NCBI RefSeq assembly: GCF_013868415.1
Contig: NZ_JACEMT010000050.1
Coordinates: 1-64,000, forward strand
DNA: 64,000 nt
Source of the DNA: Marinobacterium marinum
GTDB lineage: Bacteria > Pseudomonadota > Gammaproteobacteria > Pseudomonadales > Balneatricaceae
Direction: 5' to 3'
Both the position numbers and the translations under genes were made by a program. Below are positions 44,844 to 58,945 of the stretch, piece by piece; positions within the stretch are counted from its first letter, which is position 1, and the number at the start of each line of letters is the position of its first letter. The notes beneath the pieces were generated by a model, which saw only the letters and a list, made by a program, of their open reading frames with translations, was not told the origin of the DNA and did no database searches.

Positions 44844-47465
44844 ATGATGAAGAAAAGCAAGCAGAAAACCCCCTCTGAGAGCATGCATACGCCGATGATG
44901 CAGCAGTATCTCCGCATCAAGGCCCAACACCCGGACCAGTTGCTTTTTTACCGTATGGGGGACTTCTACGAACTGTTCTACGATGATGCAAAAAAAGCGG
45001 CCACCCTGCTGGACATATCCCTGACCGCACGCGGGAAATCGGCGGGCGACCCTATCCCCATGGCTGGCATCCCCTACCACTCGGCGGAAGGCTATATTGC
45101 CCGCATCGTCAAGTCAGGGGAGTCCGTGGTGATCTGCGAACAGGTCGGGGACCCTGCTACCAGTAAGGGGCCTGTCGCCCGCGAAGTGGTGCGTATTGTC
45201 ACGCCCGGCACTCTCAGCGATGAAGCTCTGCTGGACGAGCATCAGGACAACCTGCTGATGGGCATCGCACAACAGGGTGAACGGTACGGACTGGCCCTGA
45301 TCGACATCAGTTCGGGCCGTTTCAGCCTGTTCGAAGTTGATGACGAAAACGCCCTGCAGGCGGAGCTGGAACGTTTGCGCCCTGCAGAGCTGCTGTACCC
45401 CGATGAGGCTGCCCTGCACGACAGCATTCGCAAGCGCCCCGGCAGCCATGCCCGCCCACCCTGGGAGTTCGAGTCCGATACCGCCGAGCGTCTGCTGTGT
45501 GAACAGTTCAACACCCATGATTTGAGCGGCTTCGGCTGCGAGCACTTGAGCCTGGCTATCTGTGCAGCTGGTTGCCTGCTGCAATACGCAAGAGACACTC
45601 AGCGCAGCGCTTTGCCCCACATTCGTCGCCTGCAGGTCGAGCAGCACGACGAAGCCGTGATCCTGGACGCATCCACTCGACGCAACCTGGAGCTGGATCT
45701 GAATCTGTCCGGTGGACGCAGCAACACTCTGGCTTCCGTGCTGGATAAGTGTCGCACTCCCATGGGAAGCCGCCTGTTGCGGCGCTGGCTGCACCGTCCT
45801 CTACGTGACCGTTCCACGCTGGAAGCACGGCAGGATGCGATTCGCTGGCTACTCACTCCGGACTGCAGTGACAACATTGCCGAACAGCTCAAGCTTATTG
45901 GGGACATGGAACGTATCCTGTCCCGTATCGCATTGAGATCCGCACGCCCCCGAGACCTCGAACGTTTACGCAATGCTCTGGTCTCCCTGCCCGCCCTGCA
46001 GCAGCTGCTGCAACGCAACGATTCCCCCCGTATCGGGGCGCTGGCAACCAGTATCACAACCTTTCCCGAACAGGCCGACCTGCTGAGCCGCGCCATCATT
46101 GATGCGCCACCGGTTGTCATCCGCGATGGCGGCGTTATTGCGGGCGGTTACGACGCCGAGCTGGATGAGCTGAGAGGGTTGAGTGAAAATGCCGGTGATT
46201 TCCTGCTGCAACTGGAAGCACGGGAGCGAGCCCGTACCGATATTGCCACCCTCAAGGTCGGATATAACCGGGTACACGGTTACTACATTGAAGTCAGCAA
46301 GGCCCAGGCCGTAGACATGCCGCCCGAGTATATTCGTCGGCAAACCCTGAAAAATGCCGAACGCTTCATAACTCCCGAACTCAAATCGTTCGAAGACAAG
46401 GCCCTCAGCGCCAAAAGCAAGGCTCTGGCCCGCGAAAAGCAGCTCTATGATGCACTGCTGGAACTGCTGGCTGCCCAGCTGCTGGCACTGCAGGAGTGCG
46501 CCGCCGCCTTGGCCGAGCTGGACGTTCTCAACACCCTGGCCGAACGCGCATTAACACTGGATTATCAACGCCCCCAACTGGTTGACGAACCCTGCCTGAA
46601 TATCCAGCGCGGCCGCCACCCCGTGGTTGAGCATGTAATGGAATCCCCTTTTGTCGCCAACGACCTGGCGCTGGACCGCGACCGGCACATGCTGATCATC
46701 ACTGGCCCCAACATGGGTGGTAAATCAACCTACATGCGCCAGGCTGCGCTGATTACGCTACTGGCGCACATCGGCAGCTATGTACCGGCCGAGGCGGCTA
46801 CCATCGGCATTGTCGATCGTATTTTCACCCGTATGGGCTCATCCGACGATCTGGCCGGAGGGCGCTCAACCTTCATGGTGGAAATGACCGAAACCGCCAA
46901 CATTCTGCACAATGCCAGCAGCCGCAGTCTGGTACTCATGGATGAGGTGGGACGCGGCACCAGTACCTTTGACGGCCTGTCGCTGGCCTGGTCCTGTGCC
47001 GAATTTCTGGCCCGAGACGTCAAGGCCTTCACCCTGTTCGCGACCCATTACTTCGAACTGACCCACCTGCCCGAGCGAGAGAGCGGCGTGGCCAACGTAC
47101 ACCTGACGGCGGTGGAACATAACGATCATATTGTTTTCATGCACGAAGTGCAGGATGGGCCGGCCAGTCAGAGCTATGGTCTTCAGGTCGCCCAGCTGGC
47201 CGGTATTCCGGCGGATGTCATTCGCAATGCCCGGGACAAACTGGTAGTACTGGAGCAGGACAGTCGTGACCAGGGTGATGTCGTGACCCGTAACCCGGCG
47301 CCAGTCTCGACTGCTGTTAATGAAGAGCCGATGCAGGCCGACCTTTTTGTCAGCCATCAGCCCTCGGCGGCAGAACGCCAATTGCAGGAACTGGACCCCG
47401 ATGAACTGACACCTCGTCAGGCTCTGGACCAGCTGTACGCACTCAAGGCACTGCTGAATGTCTGA
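44844..47465 (+). CDS. mutS: DNA mismatch repair protein MutS
   Basis: 873 residues, normal length. The mismatch-binding N-terminal domain has the Phe-x-Glu motif in [15 protein letters not shown]; connector, lever and clamp domains follow; the ATPase holds Walker [10 protein letters not shown], the [17 protein letters not shown] segment (as GSSDDLAGG) and Walker [12 protein letters not shown], then the HTH dimer region. It recognises mispairs and starts repair with MutL. Two adjacent ATG codons (44844, 44847) are possible starts and neither has a strong ribosome site. Confidence 0.97.
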   Translation: MMKKSKQKTPSESMHTPMMQQYLRIKAQHPDQLLFYRMGDFYELFYDDAKKAATLLDISLTARGKSAGDPIPMAGIPYHSAEGYIARIVKSGESVVICEQVGDPATSKGPVAREVVRIVTPGTLSDEALLDEHQDNLLMGIAQQGERYGLALIDISSGRFSLFEVDDENALQAELERLRPAELLYPDEAALHDSIRKRPGSHARPPWEFESDTAERLLCEQFNTHDLSGFGCEHLSLAICAAGCLLQYARDTQRSALPHIRRLQVEQHDEAVILDASTRRNLELDLNLSGGRSNTLASVLDKCRTPMGSRLLRRWLHRPLRDRSTLEARQDAIRWLLTPDCSDNIAEQLKLIGDMERILSRIALRSARPRDLERLRNALVSLPALQQLLQRNDSPRIGALATSITTFPEQADLLSRAIIDAPPVVIRDGGVIAGGYDAELDELRGLSENAGDFLLQLEARERARTDIATLKVGYNRVHGYYIEVSKAQAVDMPPEYIRRQTLKNAERFITPELKSFEDKALSAKSKALAREKQLYDALLELLAAQLLALQECAAALAELDVLNTLAERALTLDYQRPQLVDEPCLNIQRGRHPVVEHVMESPFVANDLALDRDRHMLIITGPNMGGKSTYMRQAALITLLAHIGSYVPAEAATIGIVDRIFTRMGSSDDLAGGRSTFMVEMTETANILHNASSRSLVLMDEVGRGTSTFDGLSLAWSCAEFLARDVKAFTLFATHYFELTHLPERESGVANVHLTAVEHNDHIVFMHEVQDGPASQSYGLQVAQLAGIPADVIRNARDKLVVLEQDSRDQGDVVTRNPAPVSTAVNEEPMQADLFVSHQPSAAERQLQELDPDELTPRQALDQLYALKALLNV

Positions 47466-47525
47466 TCAAAATGCCCGCGGGGCACTATACTGCACTCGGA
47501 ACCAAGCCAATGGGGGGGCTGAGCG

Positions 47526-47849
47526 ATGACCTACATCGTCACTGACAACTGCATCCGCTGCAAGTACACCGACTGCGTCGAAGTCTGCCCGGTGGACTGT
47601 TTTTACGAAGGGCCTAATTTTCTGGTGATTCACCCGGACGAGTGTATCGACTGCGGCCTGTGTGAGCCCGAATGCCCGGCCGAAGCCATTCTGCACGAAG
47701 ACGACCTCAGTCCGGAACAGGACCGGTTCTACCAGCTGAATGCCGAACTGGCCGAACTCTGGCCCAACATTAGCGAACGCAAGGAACCCTTGCCCGATGC
47801 GGAAAAATGGGACGGCGTGCCGGACAAGCTCCAGTATCTGGAACGCTGA
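47526..47849 (+). CDS. fdxA: 7Fe ferredoxin FdxA
   Basis: A 107-residue seven-iron ferredoxin. The N-terminal cysteines ([20 protein letters not shown]) and the second set ([16 protein letters not shown]) provide one [3Fe-4S] and one [4Fe-4S] cluster, followed by the helical C-terminal extension typical of FdxA. GGGGCTGAG precedes ATG. It lies 60 bp after mutS and is convergent with rpoS, the same order as in pseudomonads. Confidence 0.95.
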   Translation: MTYIVTDNCIRCKYTDCVEVCPVDCFYEGPNFLVIHPDECIDCGLCEPECPAEAILHEDDLSPEQDRFYQLNAELAELWPNISERKEPLPDAEKWDGVPDKLQYLER

Positions 47850-47876
47850 TCCGGCTGCCGTCGAAGGCGGGGCCTG

Positions 47877-48914
47877 TTACTGCAGCAGGTCCTCGCCCGT
47901 CAGACCGTTTTTCTCAACGATCTCGCGCAACTTGCGCAGTGCCTCCACCTGTATTTGACGCACCCGCTCGCGGGTCAGGCCGATCTCCTGCCCGACCTGC
48001 TCTAGCGTACTCATCTCGTACCCGCGCAAACCGAAACGACGCGACAGCACATCGGCATGTTTCTCGGGCAGCATTTCCAGCCAGCGATTCAGGTTGCCGC
48101 TGATATTGTTGCTTTGCAGCAGCGTTTCCGGGTCGCCCGTCTCCTGGTCCGCAATGGTTTCCAGCAGCGGCTTGTCAGCCCCCTGTCCGGCCGGTACGTC
48201 CACCGAGCTGACCCGTTCGTTGAGACCCAGCATGCGCTGAACACTGGCCACCGGCTTGTCGACCAGTTCAGCGATTTCCTCCGCTGTTGGCTCATGATCC
48301 AGCTTCTGCGCCAGCTCACGTGCTGCCCGCAGATACACGTTCAACTCCTTGACCACATGGATCGGCAACCGGATGGTGCGGGTCTGATTCATGATCGCCC
48401 GCTCAATGGTCTGCCGAATCCACCAGGTTGCGTAGGTCGAGAAGCGGAAACCGCGTTCGGGATCGAATTTTTCCACGGCACGGATCAGCCCCAGGTTCCC
48501 TTCCTCGATCAGGTCCAGCAGAGTGAGGCCTCGATTGATATATCGACGTGCAATTTTGACCACCAGGCGCAAATTGCTTTCGATCATGCGTTTGCGGGCG
48601 GCTTCATCACCCTTCAGTGCCAGGCGGGAGAAATACACCTCTTCTTCCGCCGTCAACAACGGCGAAAAGCCGATTTCATTCAGATATAACTGGGTTGCAT
48701 CCAGCGAACGCGCATTCACCAGATCCTTGTGCGCCATGGAACCACGCCCACGGCCACTGTCGATAAATTCAGGCAGTTCGGATGTCTCGTCGTCATCCGT
48801 GCTGTCTGCTGCGTCATCCCGGTCGTCATCCATGGCAGCCAGGTCGCGTTCGTCATCCAGTTCGTTTTGGCGACTGTGTGCAGAGTAACGGATCTCGTTT
48901 CCTGTGATTGCCAT
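47877..48914 (-). CDS. rpoS: RNA polymerase sigma factor RpoS
   Basis: A 345-residue stationary-phase sigma factor. An acidic N-terminal region ([19 protein letters not shown]) precedes region 1.2 ([21 protein letters not shown]), region 2 ([37 protein letters not shown]), region 3 and region 4 with the helix-turn-helix ([20 protein letters not shown]). ATG at 48914 is preferred because GGGGGTG lies seven bases before it; the GTG nine bases upstream is inside that ribosome site. Downstream of nlpD, whose coding region contains the main rpoS promoter in other gammaproteobacteria. Confidence 0.97.
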   Translation of the reverse strand: MAITGNEIRYSAHSRQNELDDERDLAAMDDDRDDAADSTDDDETSELPEFIDSGRGRGSMAHKDLVNARSLDATQLYLNEIGFSPLLTAEEEVYFSRLALKGDEAARKRMIESNLRLVVKIARRYINRGLTLLDLIEEGNLGLIRAVEKFDPERGFRFSTYATWWIRQTIERAIMNQTRTIRLPIHVVKELNVYLRAARELAQKLDHEPTAEEIAELVDKPVASVQRMLGLNERVSSVDVPAGQGADKPLLETIADQETGDPETLLQSNNISGNLNRWLEMLPEKHADVLSRRFGLRGYEMSTLEQVGQEIGLTRERVRQIQVEALRKLREIVEKNGLTGEDLLQ

Positions 48915-48979
48915 TGTCTTCACCCCCAGATTGCGGGAGGGCCACCGCCCGTCCCGGCAGGTTGTATTTATTATTGTTC

Positions 48980-49750
48980 TTATCGCTTGGGCAAATAGCG
49001 CAAGGGATCAACCGGGTTGCCATCGCGACGGATTTCGAAATGCAGCATCGAACGCGTTGCCCCGGTCTTACCTATTTCGGCTATTTTTTCACCAGCTTTA
49101 ACCTTATCACCCTCTCGTACAAAGATGCGACTGTTATGTGCGTATGCGCTCAGATAACGCTTGTCATGATTCACAATCACCATATTGCCATATCCCAGCA
49201 GGCCGTTACCGGCATAGACAACCTCGCCATGCGCCGCGGCTTTTACCGCTTCGCCCTTGCGGCCGGCAATATCGATCCCCTTGTTGGCCGGTTGACCACG
49301 CCCAAACGCCAGCACGATCTTGCCGGAGTGCGGCCAATGCCAGCGAACCGCTCCAGCGGCGGGCTCAGCCTTGCCGTCACGGCCAGATGCCGGTTTGGCG
49401 GTGGTGGTGTTCGTACGGCCCGAAGATGGGGGTTTGGCAGGCGTAGCAGGAGCCCCGGGACGGGACGCAGTTTGCGTCGCAGGAGCCGAGGCTTTCAAAC
49501 GCAATGTCTGCCCCGGATAGATGAAATAACGCTTATCGATACCGTTCAGACGCGCAACCTGACGGTAATCAAGCCCGTACCGAAACGCAATGGAGTACAG
49601 GGTGTCGCCCTTCTTCACCCGGTAGGTATTCGGGGCCGGTTCCTTGGCCCCTCCGCTCAGTGAGCGCTCGCTGACCGGCGCGTAACCGGTCGAGCAGCCC
49701 CCCAGCCAAAGGCTCAGGCAGGTCAATACAAGCAGCAGACGATAGGGCAC
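48980..49750 (-). CDS. nlpD: Lipoprotein NlpD (LysM and LytM domains)
   Basis: The 256-residue lipoprotein has a signal peptide ending in the lipobox LGGC (Cys19), a LysM peptidoglycan-binding domain ([18 protein letters not shown], about 43-86), an Ala/Pro/Thr-rich linker, and a C-terminal M23-like LytM domain (about 135-250). The LytM site is degenerate ([12 protein letters not shown] lacks the zinc His), as in NlpD proteins that activate the amidase AmiC during cell division rather than cutting cell wall. GTG start at 49750 with GAGGAGG six bases ahead. Confidence 0.94.
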   Translation of the reverse strand: MPYRLLLVLTCLSLWLGGCSTGYAPVSERSLSGGAKEPAPNTYRVKKGDTLYSIAFRYGLDYRQVARLNGIDKRYFIYPGQTLRLKASAPATQTASRPGAPATPAKPPSSGRTNTTTAKPASGRDGKAEPAAGAVRWHWPHSGKIVLAFGRGQPANKGIDIAGRKGEAVKAAAHGEVVYAGNGLLGYGNMVIVNHDKRYLSAYAHNSRIFVREGDKVKAGEKIAEIGKTGATRSMLHFEIRRDGNPVDPLRYLPKR

Positions 49751-49763
49751 TCGGGCCTCCTCT

Positions 49764-50684
49764 TCAGTGCTGCCGGCGATCCATTACCACTCCCAGCAGC
49801 GCTCCCAATAACATCAGTGCCGCAGCAGGCCAGAACCAGGCATTCAGTCCCGTCAGGACTTCATAGCTACCCGGCAAAAGATTATCCTGCAACAAAGGCA
49901 CCTCTTCACCATGCCGGTTGATGGTATAGGCCAGTGTGTATTTCCAGGGCCATACCTTGTTCAGCGAGCCCAACATGAAGCCGCCAAGCAACGCCAGCGT
50001 CAGCATGCGATGGTGATGGAAAGCCCAGCTCAACACCCGTGAAAAACTCAGCAGGCCGACCACGCAACCACCGGCAAACAGCCCCAGAGTAGCCCACTCC
50101 AGACCCTTGATCGCGCCGAGTACTGGCGCGTACATGCCCATCAGCAACAAAATGAAACTGCCCGAGATACCCGGCAATATCATGGCGCAGATAGCGATCA
50201 TGCCGGACAGAAATACCATCATCAAGGTCGGTTCGACCGCACCCGGTGCCTGTTCCGTAATGATATAAGCCAACATTGCGCCACTGATGAACATGGCAAT
50301 GAGATTGCTGTTCCAGCCCCGAATATGCCGTACCACACTCCAGGTTGAAGCCAGGATCAGGCCGAAAAAGAACGACCACAGCAGAATCGGATACGTATCC
50401 AGCAGATAGAGTACCAGATGCGAGATCGACACCAGGCTCAACAACACGCCGCTGAACAGCGCCAGCAGGAAACTGCCGTTTACATAGCGCCAGCAGGATA
50501 GAAAGCCTTCACTGAACAGAATACGAACCGCTTCAGGGTTGAACTGCTTGAGCGTATCAATGAGTTCCTCGTAGATACCGGTAATGAACGCAATAGTTCC
50601 GCCGGATACCCCGGGTACCGCATCAGCGGCGCCCATCATCATCCCCTTGCCCGACAACAGGAGATAGTCCTTTTTACTTCGCAC
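49764..50684 (-). CDS. DUF368 membrane protein, undecaprenyl-phosphate translocase family (PopT-like)
   Basis: A 306-residue polytopic membrane protein with about nine helices. The family signature appears twice: AADAVPGVSGGTIAFITGIYEELI near the N terminus and ILPGISGSFILLLMGMY in the second half. DUF368 proteins were recently shown to return undecaprenyl phosphate to the inner face of the membrane for cell-wall synthesis. It lies between pcm and nlpD, 13 bp upstream of nlpD and 16 bp after pcm, so it is cotranscribed with them. From memory, the related Vibrio and Shewanella clusters carry a DedA-like yqaA gene at this position. Confidence 0.87.
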   Translation of the reverse strand: MRSKKDYLLLSGKGMMMGAADAVPGVSGGTIAFITGIYEELIDTLKQFNPEAVRILFSEGFLSCWRYVNGSFLLALFSGVLLSLVSISHLVLYLLDTYPILLWSFFFGLILASTWSVVRHIRGWNSNLIAMFISGAMLAYIITEQAPGAVEPTLMMVFLSGMIAICAMILPGISGSFILLLMGMYAPVLGAIKGLEWATLGLFAGGCVVGLLSFSRVLSWAFHHHRMLTLALLGGFMLGSLNKVWPWKYTLAYTINRHGEEVPLLQDNLLPGSYEVLTGLNAWFWPAAALMLLGALLGVVMDRRQH

Positions 50685-50700
50685 GCACTTTCCTCATCAA

Positions 50701-51366
50701 TTAACGCACCGTGCCGCTCAGCAAGGGCACAAAGCGGACACTTTCCAGAATTTCGGTCTTGTACTCATCCTCATTGATCCGCACCACTCGTTTCAGAGTC
50801 TGATGCTCATCGCCCACCGGGATAACCAGACGACCGCCCACAGCCAGTTGTTCCAGCAGTTCGGCAGGAACTTCTCGCGGGGCCGCCGTGACCAGGATGC
50901 CGTCAAAGGGGGCCTGGTCCGCCCACCCCATGCTGCCATCCGTATGCCGCAGCATGACATTATGCATTTTAAGTCGCTGTAGCCGCTTACGCGCCTTTTC
51001 CTGTAACGGCCGGATACGCTCGATACTGAAGACCTGGTCAACCAGGTGCGCCAGTATGGCCGTCTGATAACCGGTCCCCGTGCCCACTTCCAGCACCTTG
51101 CCCAGCGGGCCACCTTCCAGCAGCAGTTCGGTCATGCGTGCGACAACATAGGGCTGCGAGATCGTCTGATTGTAGCCAATCGGCAGAGCCGTATCTTCAT
51201 AGGCCCGGTGGGACAGGGCTTCATCAATAAAGATATGCCGAGGTGTCTCGATCAGGGTCGCCAGCACCTCTTCATTGGCGATACCCTGCTCGCGCAACCG
51301 CTGCACCAGACGTTCACGGGTACGGCGGGACGTCATGCCGATACCCTGCAGATCCCTGTCGATCAC
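50701..51366 (-). CDS. pcm: Protein-L-isoaspartate O-methyltransferase
   Basis: The 221-residue SAM-dependent enzyme repairs isoaspartyl residues in aged proteins. Motif I is [16 protein letters not shown]; the N-terminal [35 protein letters not shown] block is fully typical. Its ATG at 51366 overlaps the surE stop by four bases; a later ATG (MTSRRTRE) is also possible. Part of the surE-pcm stress-survival pair upstream of nlpD-rpoS. Confidence 0.95.
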   Translation of the reverse strand: MIDRDLQGIGMTSRRTRERLVQRLREQGIANEEVLATLIETPRHIFIDEALSHRAYEDTALPIGYNQTISQPYVVARMTELLLEGGPLGKVLEVGTGTGYQTAILAHLVDQVFSIERIRPLQEKARKRLQRLKMHNVMLRHTDGSMGWADQAPFDGILVTAAPREVPAELLEQLAVGGRLVIPVGDEHQTLKRVVRINEDEYKTEILESVRFVPLLSGTVR

Positions 51367-52118
51367 ATCAGCCCCTCCAGCCAGCCTGCCAGGTTGTCCA
51401 TGCCGGAATAATGGGTCATATCGATCTGCAGCGGCGTCACCGATACAAAGCCGTTTTCGACCGCATAGAAATCGGTTCCCGGCTCAGCATCCGCGGCCGC
51501 ACCGGCACCGGCAATCCAGTAGCGAACACGTCCACGCGGGTCTTCGACCCGTACCGGAGGCTCGGCACTGTAACGGTGCCCAAGACGCGTTACATGAATG
51601 CCCTTGATCTGCTCCAGCGGCAGGTCGGGCACATTGATATTCAGGACTGTTCTCGGCGCCACCACCAGTGTCTCCAGGTGACGAACCAGTACCGCCACAA
51701 TCTCGGCAGCGGTTTCATAATGCTGTGGATAAAAGCTGTGCATGGAAACCGCTATCGGCGGCAATCGACAATGACGCCCTTCGGTGGCGGCCGCCACCGT
51801 ACCCGAATAGAGCACATCGTCACCCAGGTTGGCACCGGCATTGATGCCCGACACTACGATGTCCGGCTTTTGCCCCTCGGTGAATAGCCCTGAACCGCCC
51901 AAGTGCACACAGTCGGTCGGGGTACCATTGATGCCATAATAGCCACTGCTGTGGAGATGGGTTTCCAGGGGACGGTCCAGCGTCAATGAGTTGCTGGCAC
52001 CACTGCGATTACGATCCGGCGCCACCACACAGGTTTGATGGTCCTGTGCCAAGCGCTCCGCCAGAGTCGCTAGTCCCGGTGCATACACACCGTCATCATT
52101 TGAGATCAGAGTCAGCAT
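51363..52118 (-). CDS. surE: 5'-nucleotidase SurE
   Basis: The 251-residue enzyme starts with [22 protein letters not shown], in which the two Asp and the following Asn/Ser residues bind metal, and has the [11 protein letters not shown] and [21 protein letters not shown] motifs. It hydrolyses nucleoside 5'-monophosphates and is linked to stationary-phase survival. 15 bp after truD, and overlapping pcm by four bases. Confidence 0.96.
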   Translation of the reverse strand: MLTLISNDDGVYAPGLATLAERLAQDHQTCVVAPDRNRSGASNSLTLDRPLETHLHSSGYYGINGTPTDCVHLGGSGLFTEGQKPDIVVSGINAGANLGDDVLYSGTVAAATEGRHCRLPPIAVSMHSFYPQHYETAAEIVAVLVRHLETLVVAPRTVLNINVPDLPLEQIKGIHVTRLGHRYSAEPPVRVEDPRGRVRYWIAGAGAAADAEPGTDFYAVENGFVSVTPLQIDMTHYSGMDNLAGWLEGLM

Positions 52119-52133
52119 GTTCGTTCTTCTTGA

Positions 52134-53171
52134 TTAAGTCTGCTCGTTGGCGGCGTTATGCCACTGACAAAGTTCACGCAATACACTGGTAGCAAAAGAG
52201 CCCGCCGGCAGCTCAAATTCCAGCCGCCACTGTCCTTCTGCCTCTTCATCGGCCGTCAAATCACGAGGCAGCAGCCTCAAAGCCCGACGTTCCTGATTCA
52301 GGCCCAGCCCTTCCAAACCTTCACGAATTGTCTGCCAGGGAGCCAGAGCCGCAATCTCAAACGCCTGTGCCTCATCCCGAGTCATCAGTTCGCCGCGCCC
52401 CCACATGGGACCGGTCAGGTGAAGATCACCCCGAGCCAACCGCTCGGGGAGGTCTGCCTCTTCTCCGGCCATGAAACAGCTTTGACTGCCGTTCAGCATG
52501 AGTACATCCCCAGGCAGTATGCTGTCCCAAAGTCCCTGGTCAATACGTGCACTGATCAGCTGGTTGAACAGCCAGGAACGCAGCGCCGAGATATACAGCC
52601 CCTTTTTGTGCCGTTGGCGTTCTTTCAATGTACCTGCCAGCAGCGCCTGGCCTTTCAACAGATTGCCGCCTTCCCGCCCAAAACGCTGCTCGCCGAAATA
52701 GTTGGGCACTCCCTGCCGTACCTGCTCGATACGTGCAGCCAGCGCCGCCCCGTCCGTCACCTGGCGCAGCCGGATCACGAAACGATTGCCTGACAACGCC
52801 CCCAGGCGGAGCTTGCGACTATGACGCTCGGCTTTCAACACCTCGATAGTATCACCACCGAACAGAGACCAGCTGAAAGTTCGCCCGATAGGCACCCTCA
52901 CGCTGAACCACTGCTCGGCCACTGCGTGCCGGTCCTTTTTGCCCGCGTAGCCCACATCACGGGGGCTGACCTGACAAAAGCGTGCCAGTTGCCGCGCGAC
53001 CCAATCGGTATTCTCACCGATTTTGCGGATATAAAGAAATAGGTGCTCACCCTCGCCATCCGGTTCAAAGGGCAGGCGCTCAAACACCTGGAAGTCATCG
53101 GCGGTGGTGCGCAGTACGGCCTTGGCTGAAGGTTCTCCATACAGCCAGCTACAGGCAAGATCAGGAATCAA
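52134..53171 (-). CDS. truD: tRNA pseudouridine synthase TruD
   Basis: The 345-residue enzyme makes pseudouridine 13 in tRNA-Glu. The TruD motif with the catalytic Asp is VGYAGKKDRHAVAEQWFSV (about 73-91); FRxxL-type NYFGEQRFGREGGNL follows. Its start overlaps the ftsB stop by four bases. In most relatives ispD and ispF lie between ftsB and truD; here they are absent. Confidence 0.95.
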   Translation of the reverse strand: MIPDLACSWLYGEPSAKAVLRTTADDFQVFERLPFEPDGEGEHLFLYIRKIGENTDWVARQLARFCQVSPRDVGYAGKKDRHAVAEQWFSVRVPIGRTFSWSLFGGDTIEVLKAERHSRKLRLGALSGNRFVIRLRQVTDGAALAARIEQVRQGVPNYFGEQRFGREGGNLLKGQALLAGTLKERQRHKKGLYISALRSWLFNQLISARIDQGLWDSILPGDVLMLNGSQSCFMAGEEADLPERLARGDLHLTGPMWGRGELMTRDEAQAFEIAALAPWQTIREGLEGLGLNQERRALRLLPRDLTADEEAEGQWRLEFELPAGSFATSVLRELCQWHNAANEQT

Positions 53172-53464
53172 CGTCGGGGGATCTCCGGCTCGGGTTCAAT
53201 TAACTGAAAGAAGGTTTCACCTTCACGAATCATGCCCATTTCACTACGGGCACGCTCCTCCAGGGCACTGACGCCCCGTTTGAGGTCCTGTACTTCGGCT
53301 TCCAGGCGCTTGTTACGCTCGGTCAGCTGTTGATTGACCTGCTGCTGATCCAGAATCTGTTGTTCCAGCTGCCAGACCTGGCGCAAATTGGCCTCTCCAA
53401 ACCAGAGCCGATATTGCAGCCCGGCCAGCATAACCAGCAAAATCAACAACAACCAGCGGAACAC
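53168..53464 (-). CDS. ftsB: Cell division protein FtsB
   Basis: A 98-residue bitopic protein: short cytoplasmic N terminus, one membrane helix (LLLILLVMLAGLQYRLWF, about 4-21), then a periplasmic coiled coil rich in Gln and Glu (about 30-70) and the conserved RSEMGMIREGETFFQLI. It joins FtsL and FtsQ in the division complex. Located after eno, the usual position, with a terminator between them. Confidence 0.93.
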   Translation of the reverse strand: MFRWLLLILLVMLAGLQYRLWFGEANLRQVWQLEQQILDQQQVNQQLTERNKRLEAEVQDLKRGVSALEERARSEMGMIREGETFFQLIEPEPEIPRR

Positions 53465-53496
53465 GCGCTTCCCTCTTCGTCACGGGCCCAGGGTCA

Positions 53497-53523
53497 AAAA
53501 AGGGGGCCTAAAGCCCCCTTTTT
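53497..53523. terminator. Terminator between eno and ftsB
   Basis: AAAAAGGGGGC / GCCCCCTTTTT with a five-base loop, 17 bp after the eno stop codon. Symmetric A and T tails make it work in both directions. Confidence 0.85.
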
Positions 53524-53539
53524 AACATATTTTCAAGAC

Positions 53540-56581
<3,042 letters not shown>

Positions 56582-57913
56582 TCAGGACAAACCAAAAGCG
56601 TCCCATTGAGGCAACCAGCCATTTTCAACCCAGTGCGGGTCACACAGACAAAGGCCGGGGACGGCGACAATCTGCCCATCCGACCATAAGACCGGATGAA
56701 TCGGGCGTAACCAGGGCGGCACTCCGGCTTCCTGCAGCAATTGTTTGAGCGTTACCGATCCGCCTCGGCCCATCGGCCTCAAGCGCTCACCACCCTGCCG
56801 ATAAGCCAATTGCAGTTCCAGCCCGTCCGGCAACCCCCGAGCCGCACGCTGCCAGCCAAGTCGCCCATGCGGCACATTCAGCGCCTGTCCCGCCCGCAGC
56901 CACACCCTGGTGTCCGGTTCAATCGTCGGCACGGGGTCCGGCAGCAAGTACAGACCCTGCCGATAACGGCGGAGCTGCTGCCCCTTCAAGCACTCGACCG
57001 GCTCGGCATCGGCACGCTCCGACAACATGCTATCCAGCAAATTCTGCAGCCGCTGTCGACTCAGACGCTGCCCTGCCAGCCGGTGCAACCAGAAATGCAG
57101 CAGATTACGCTGCCGTTCAGGGCCCAGCGCCCTCAGCCGCTCAATGTCGAGCCCTGATTCCCCCAGTCGGCACTGCGCCCAGTCCTCCTCCGCACGCTCG
57201 CGCAACAACACATCAGCATCATGCATCAGCTCCGTCGTATCCAGACAGCGCTGTAACACGGCGGGCCAACGCCCCTTCAGCAGCGGTAATACATGCAGGC
57301 GCAACCAGTTGCGAGCATAGTGATCCTGTGCATTGGTAGGATCGATTATGGGCACCAACCCCTGTTCGGCAGCCGCAATTTCAAGACGTGCGCGCGACTG
57401 ATCCAGCAACGGCCGCAACAGCGTCCCCCGACCCAGCCCGCGTCGCTCAGGCATGCCCGACAGGCCGGCCACTCCCGCGCCTCTCAGCAGCCTCAGCAGC
57501 AGCGTTTCAGCCTGGTCATCAGCATGTTGCGCCAGCAGCAGGCAATCACCCTTGCCGAGCAGTGTTTCAAAGGCGGCATAGCGGGCACTGCGTGCCGCCG
57601 CTTCAGAAGAGGACTCGGGCGATACCTTCACAACCGTCAACGGGATATTCAGGCGCCGACAATGCTGCCGACAATGCTCACCCCAATCTGCCGACACCGC
57701 TTGCAACTGATGATCGACATACACGGCCAGCAGCGGCTGCGGCAACGCCAGACGCGCGCACAGTTCAAGAAGCAGGGAGGAATCCAGACCGCCGCTATAG
57801 GCAATCACCCAGCGGCGTACATCAGGCTCGGCTGCCAGGCGGGCAGCCAGGGTAGCGCAGAGTTCGGGCAGCACTGGGGCTGCCCCCTCAGGGTCAGTCT
57901 TCGAAGACACCAT
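56582..57913 (-). CDS. tilS: tRNA(Ile)-lysidine synthase
   Basis: The 443-residue enzyme puts lysidine on C34 of the minor tRNA-Ile so that it reads AUA. PP-loop motif [12 protein letters not shown] near 38-49, [22 protein letters not shown] near 128-149, and the C-terminal TilS substrate domains ([30 protein letters not shown]). Its start overlaps the accA 3' end by 20 bp. accA-tilS-pyrG order is typical of the group. Confidence 0.93.
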   Translation of the reverse strand: MVSSKTDPEGAAPVLPELCATLAARLAAEPDVRRWVIAYSGGLDSSLLLELCARLALPQPLLAVYVDHQLQAVSADWGEHCRQHCRRLNIPLTVVKVSPESSSEAAARSARYAAFETLLGKGDCLLLAQHADDQAETLLLRLLRGAGVAGLSGMPERRGLGRGTLLRPLLDQSRARLEIAAAEQGLVPIIDPTNAQDHYARNWLRLHVLPLLKGRWPAVLQRCLDTTELMHDADVLLRERAEEDWAQCRLGESGLDIERLRALGPERQRNLLHFWLHRLAGQRLSRQRLQNLLDSMLSERADAEPVECLKGQQLRRYRQGLYLLPDPVPTIEPDTRVWLRAGQALNVPHGRLGWQRAARGLPDGLELQLAYRQGGERLRPMGRGGSVTLKQLLQEAGVPPWLRPIHPVLWSDGQIVAVPGLCLCDPHWVENGWLPQWDAFGLS

Positions 57914-58853
57914 AGGACATCAGACGCTGGTAACGGCGCTCCAACAGCTCATCGCTCTCCAGACCCGACAGTCGATCCAGCGCATCCACCAGCGAAGCCT
58001 TCAGGCTGGCAGCCATCGTTTCGGGATCGCGGTGCGCGCCACCCAGGGGCTCGTTAATCACATGATCCACCAGACCCAGTTCATGGAGACGTTCGGACGT
58101 AATCCCCATGGCCTTGGCAGCATCGGATGCACGCTCGGCACTTTTCCACAGGATGGATGCACAGCCTTCCGGCGAGATCACCGAGTAGGTGCCATATTGC
58201 AGCATCAGCAATTCATCACAGACACCGATCGCCAGTGCTCCGCCCGAACCACCTTCGCCGATAACGGTGGAGATGATCGGCGTGTTGAGCTGAGACATTT
58301 TGGCCAGGTTAAAGGCGATCGCTTCGGACTGCCCGCGCTCTTCAGCGTCAATACCGGGATAGGCCCCCGGCGTATCGATAAAGGTCAGCACCGGCAGGTT
58401 GAAGCGCTCGGCCATTTCCATCATGCGCAGGGCCTTGCGGTAGCCTTCCGGGCGCGGCATGCCGAAGTTGCGGCGTACCTTTTCCTTCACTTCCCGTCCC
58501 TTCTGATGACCGATCACCATCACCGGACGACCGTCAAGACGGGCCAGACCTCCAACAATCGCCTGATCATCGGAAAAATGGCGATCGCCGTGGATTTCAT
58601 CAAAATCGTCAAAGATATGCTGAATATAATCCAGGGTATAGGGACGTTGAGGGTGACGGGCAATCTGGGAAATCTGCCACGCCGACAGATCCTTGAAGAT
58701 CGACTCGGTCAGGCTGCGGCTTTTTTCCTGCAGGTTTTCCAGCTCGTCACTCAAATTGAGCCCCGCCGTGTCCTCGTTGACATGGCGCAGCTCACTGATT
58801 TTGGCTTCCAGCTCTGCAATCGGCTGTTCGAAATCCAGGTAGTTCGGATTCAT
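57894..58853 (-). CDS. accA: Acetyl-CoA carboxylase carboxyltransferase subunit alpha
   Basis: The 319-residue protein begins [18 protein letters not shown] and carries the crotonase-fold core ([59 protein letters not shown]). With AccD it transfers the carboxyl group from biotin to acetyl-CoA to give malonyl-CoA. Position next to dnaE is conserved across gammaproteobacteria. Confidence 0.97.
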   Translation of the reverse strand: MNPNYLDFEQPIAELEAKISELRHVNEDTAGLNLSDELENLQEKSRSLTESIFKDLSAWQISQIARHPQRPYTLDYIQHIFDDFDEIHGDRHFSDDQAIVGGLARLDGRPVMVIGHQKGREVKEKVRRNFGMPRPEGYRKALRMMEMAERFNLPVLTFIDTPGAYPGIDAEERGQSEAIAFNLAKMSQLNTPIISTVIGEGGSGGALAIGVCDELLMLQYGTYSVISPEGCASILWKSAERASDAAKAMGITSERLHELGLVDHVINEPLGGAHRDPETMAASLKASLVDALDRLSGLESDELLERRYQRLMSYGVFED

Positions 58854-58945
58854 GCGTGTCTGCTTCTGTTATGTAACTTGGGGCCCAAAGGCACGAAAAA
58901 TATTGGCACGATTCTACCGTCTGGCGACGCGGATCACCACCCTGT

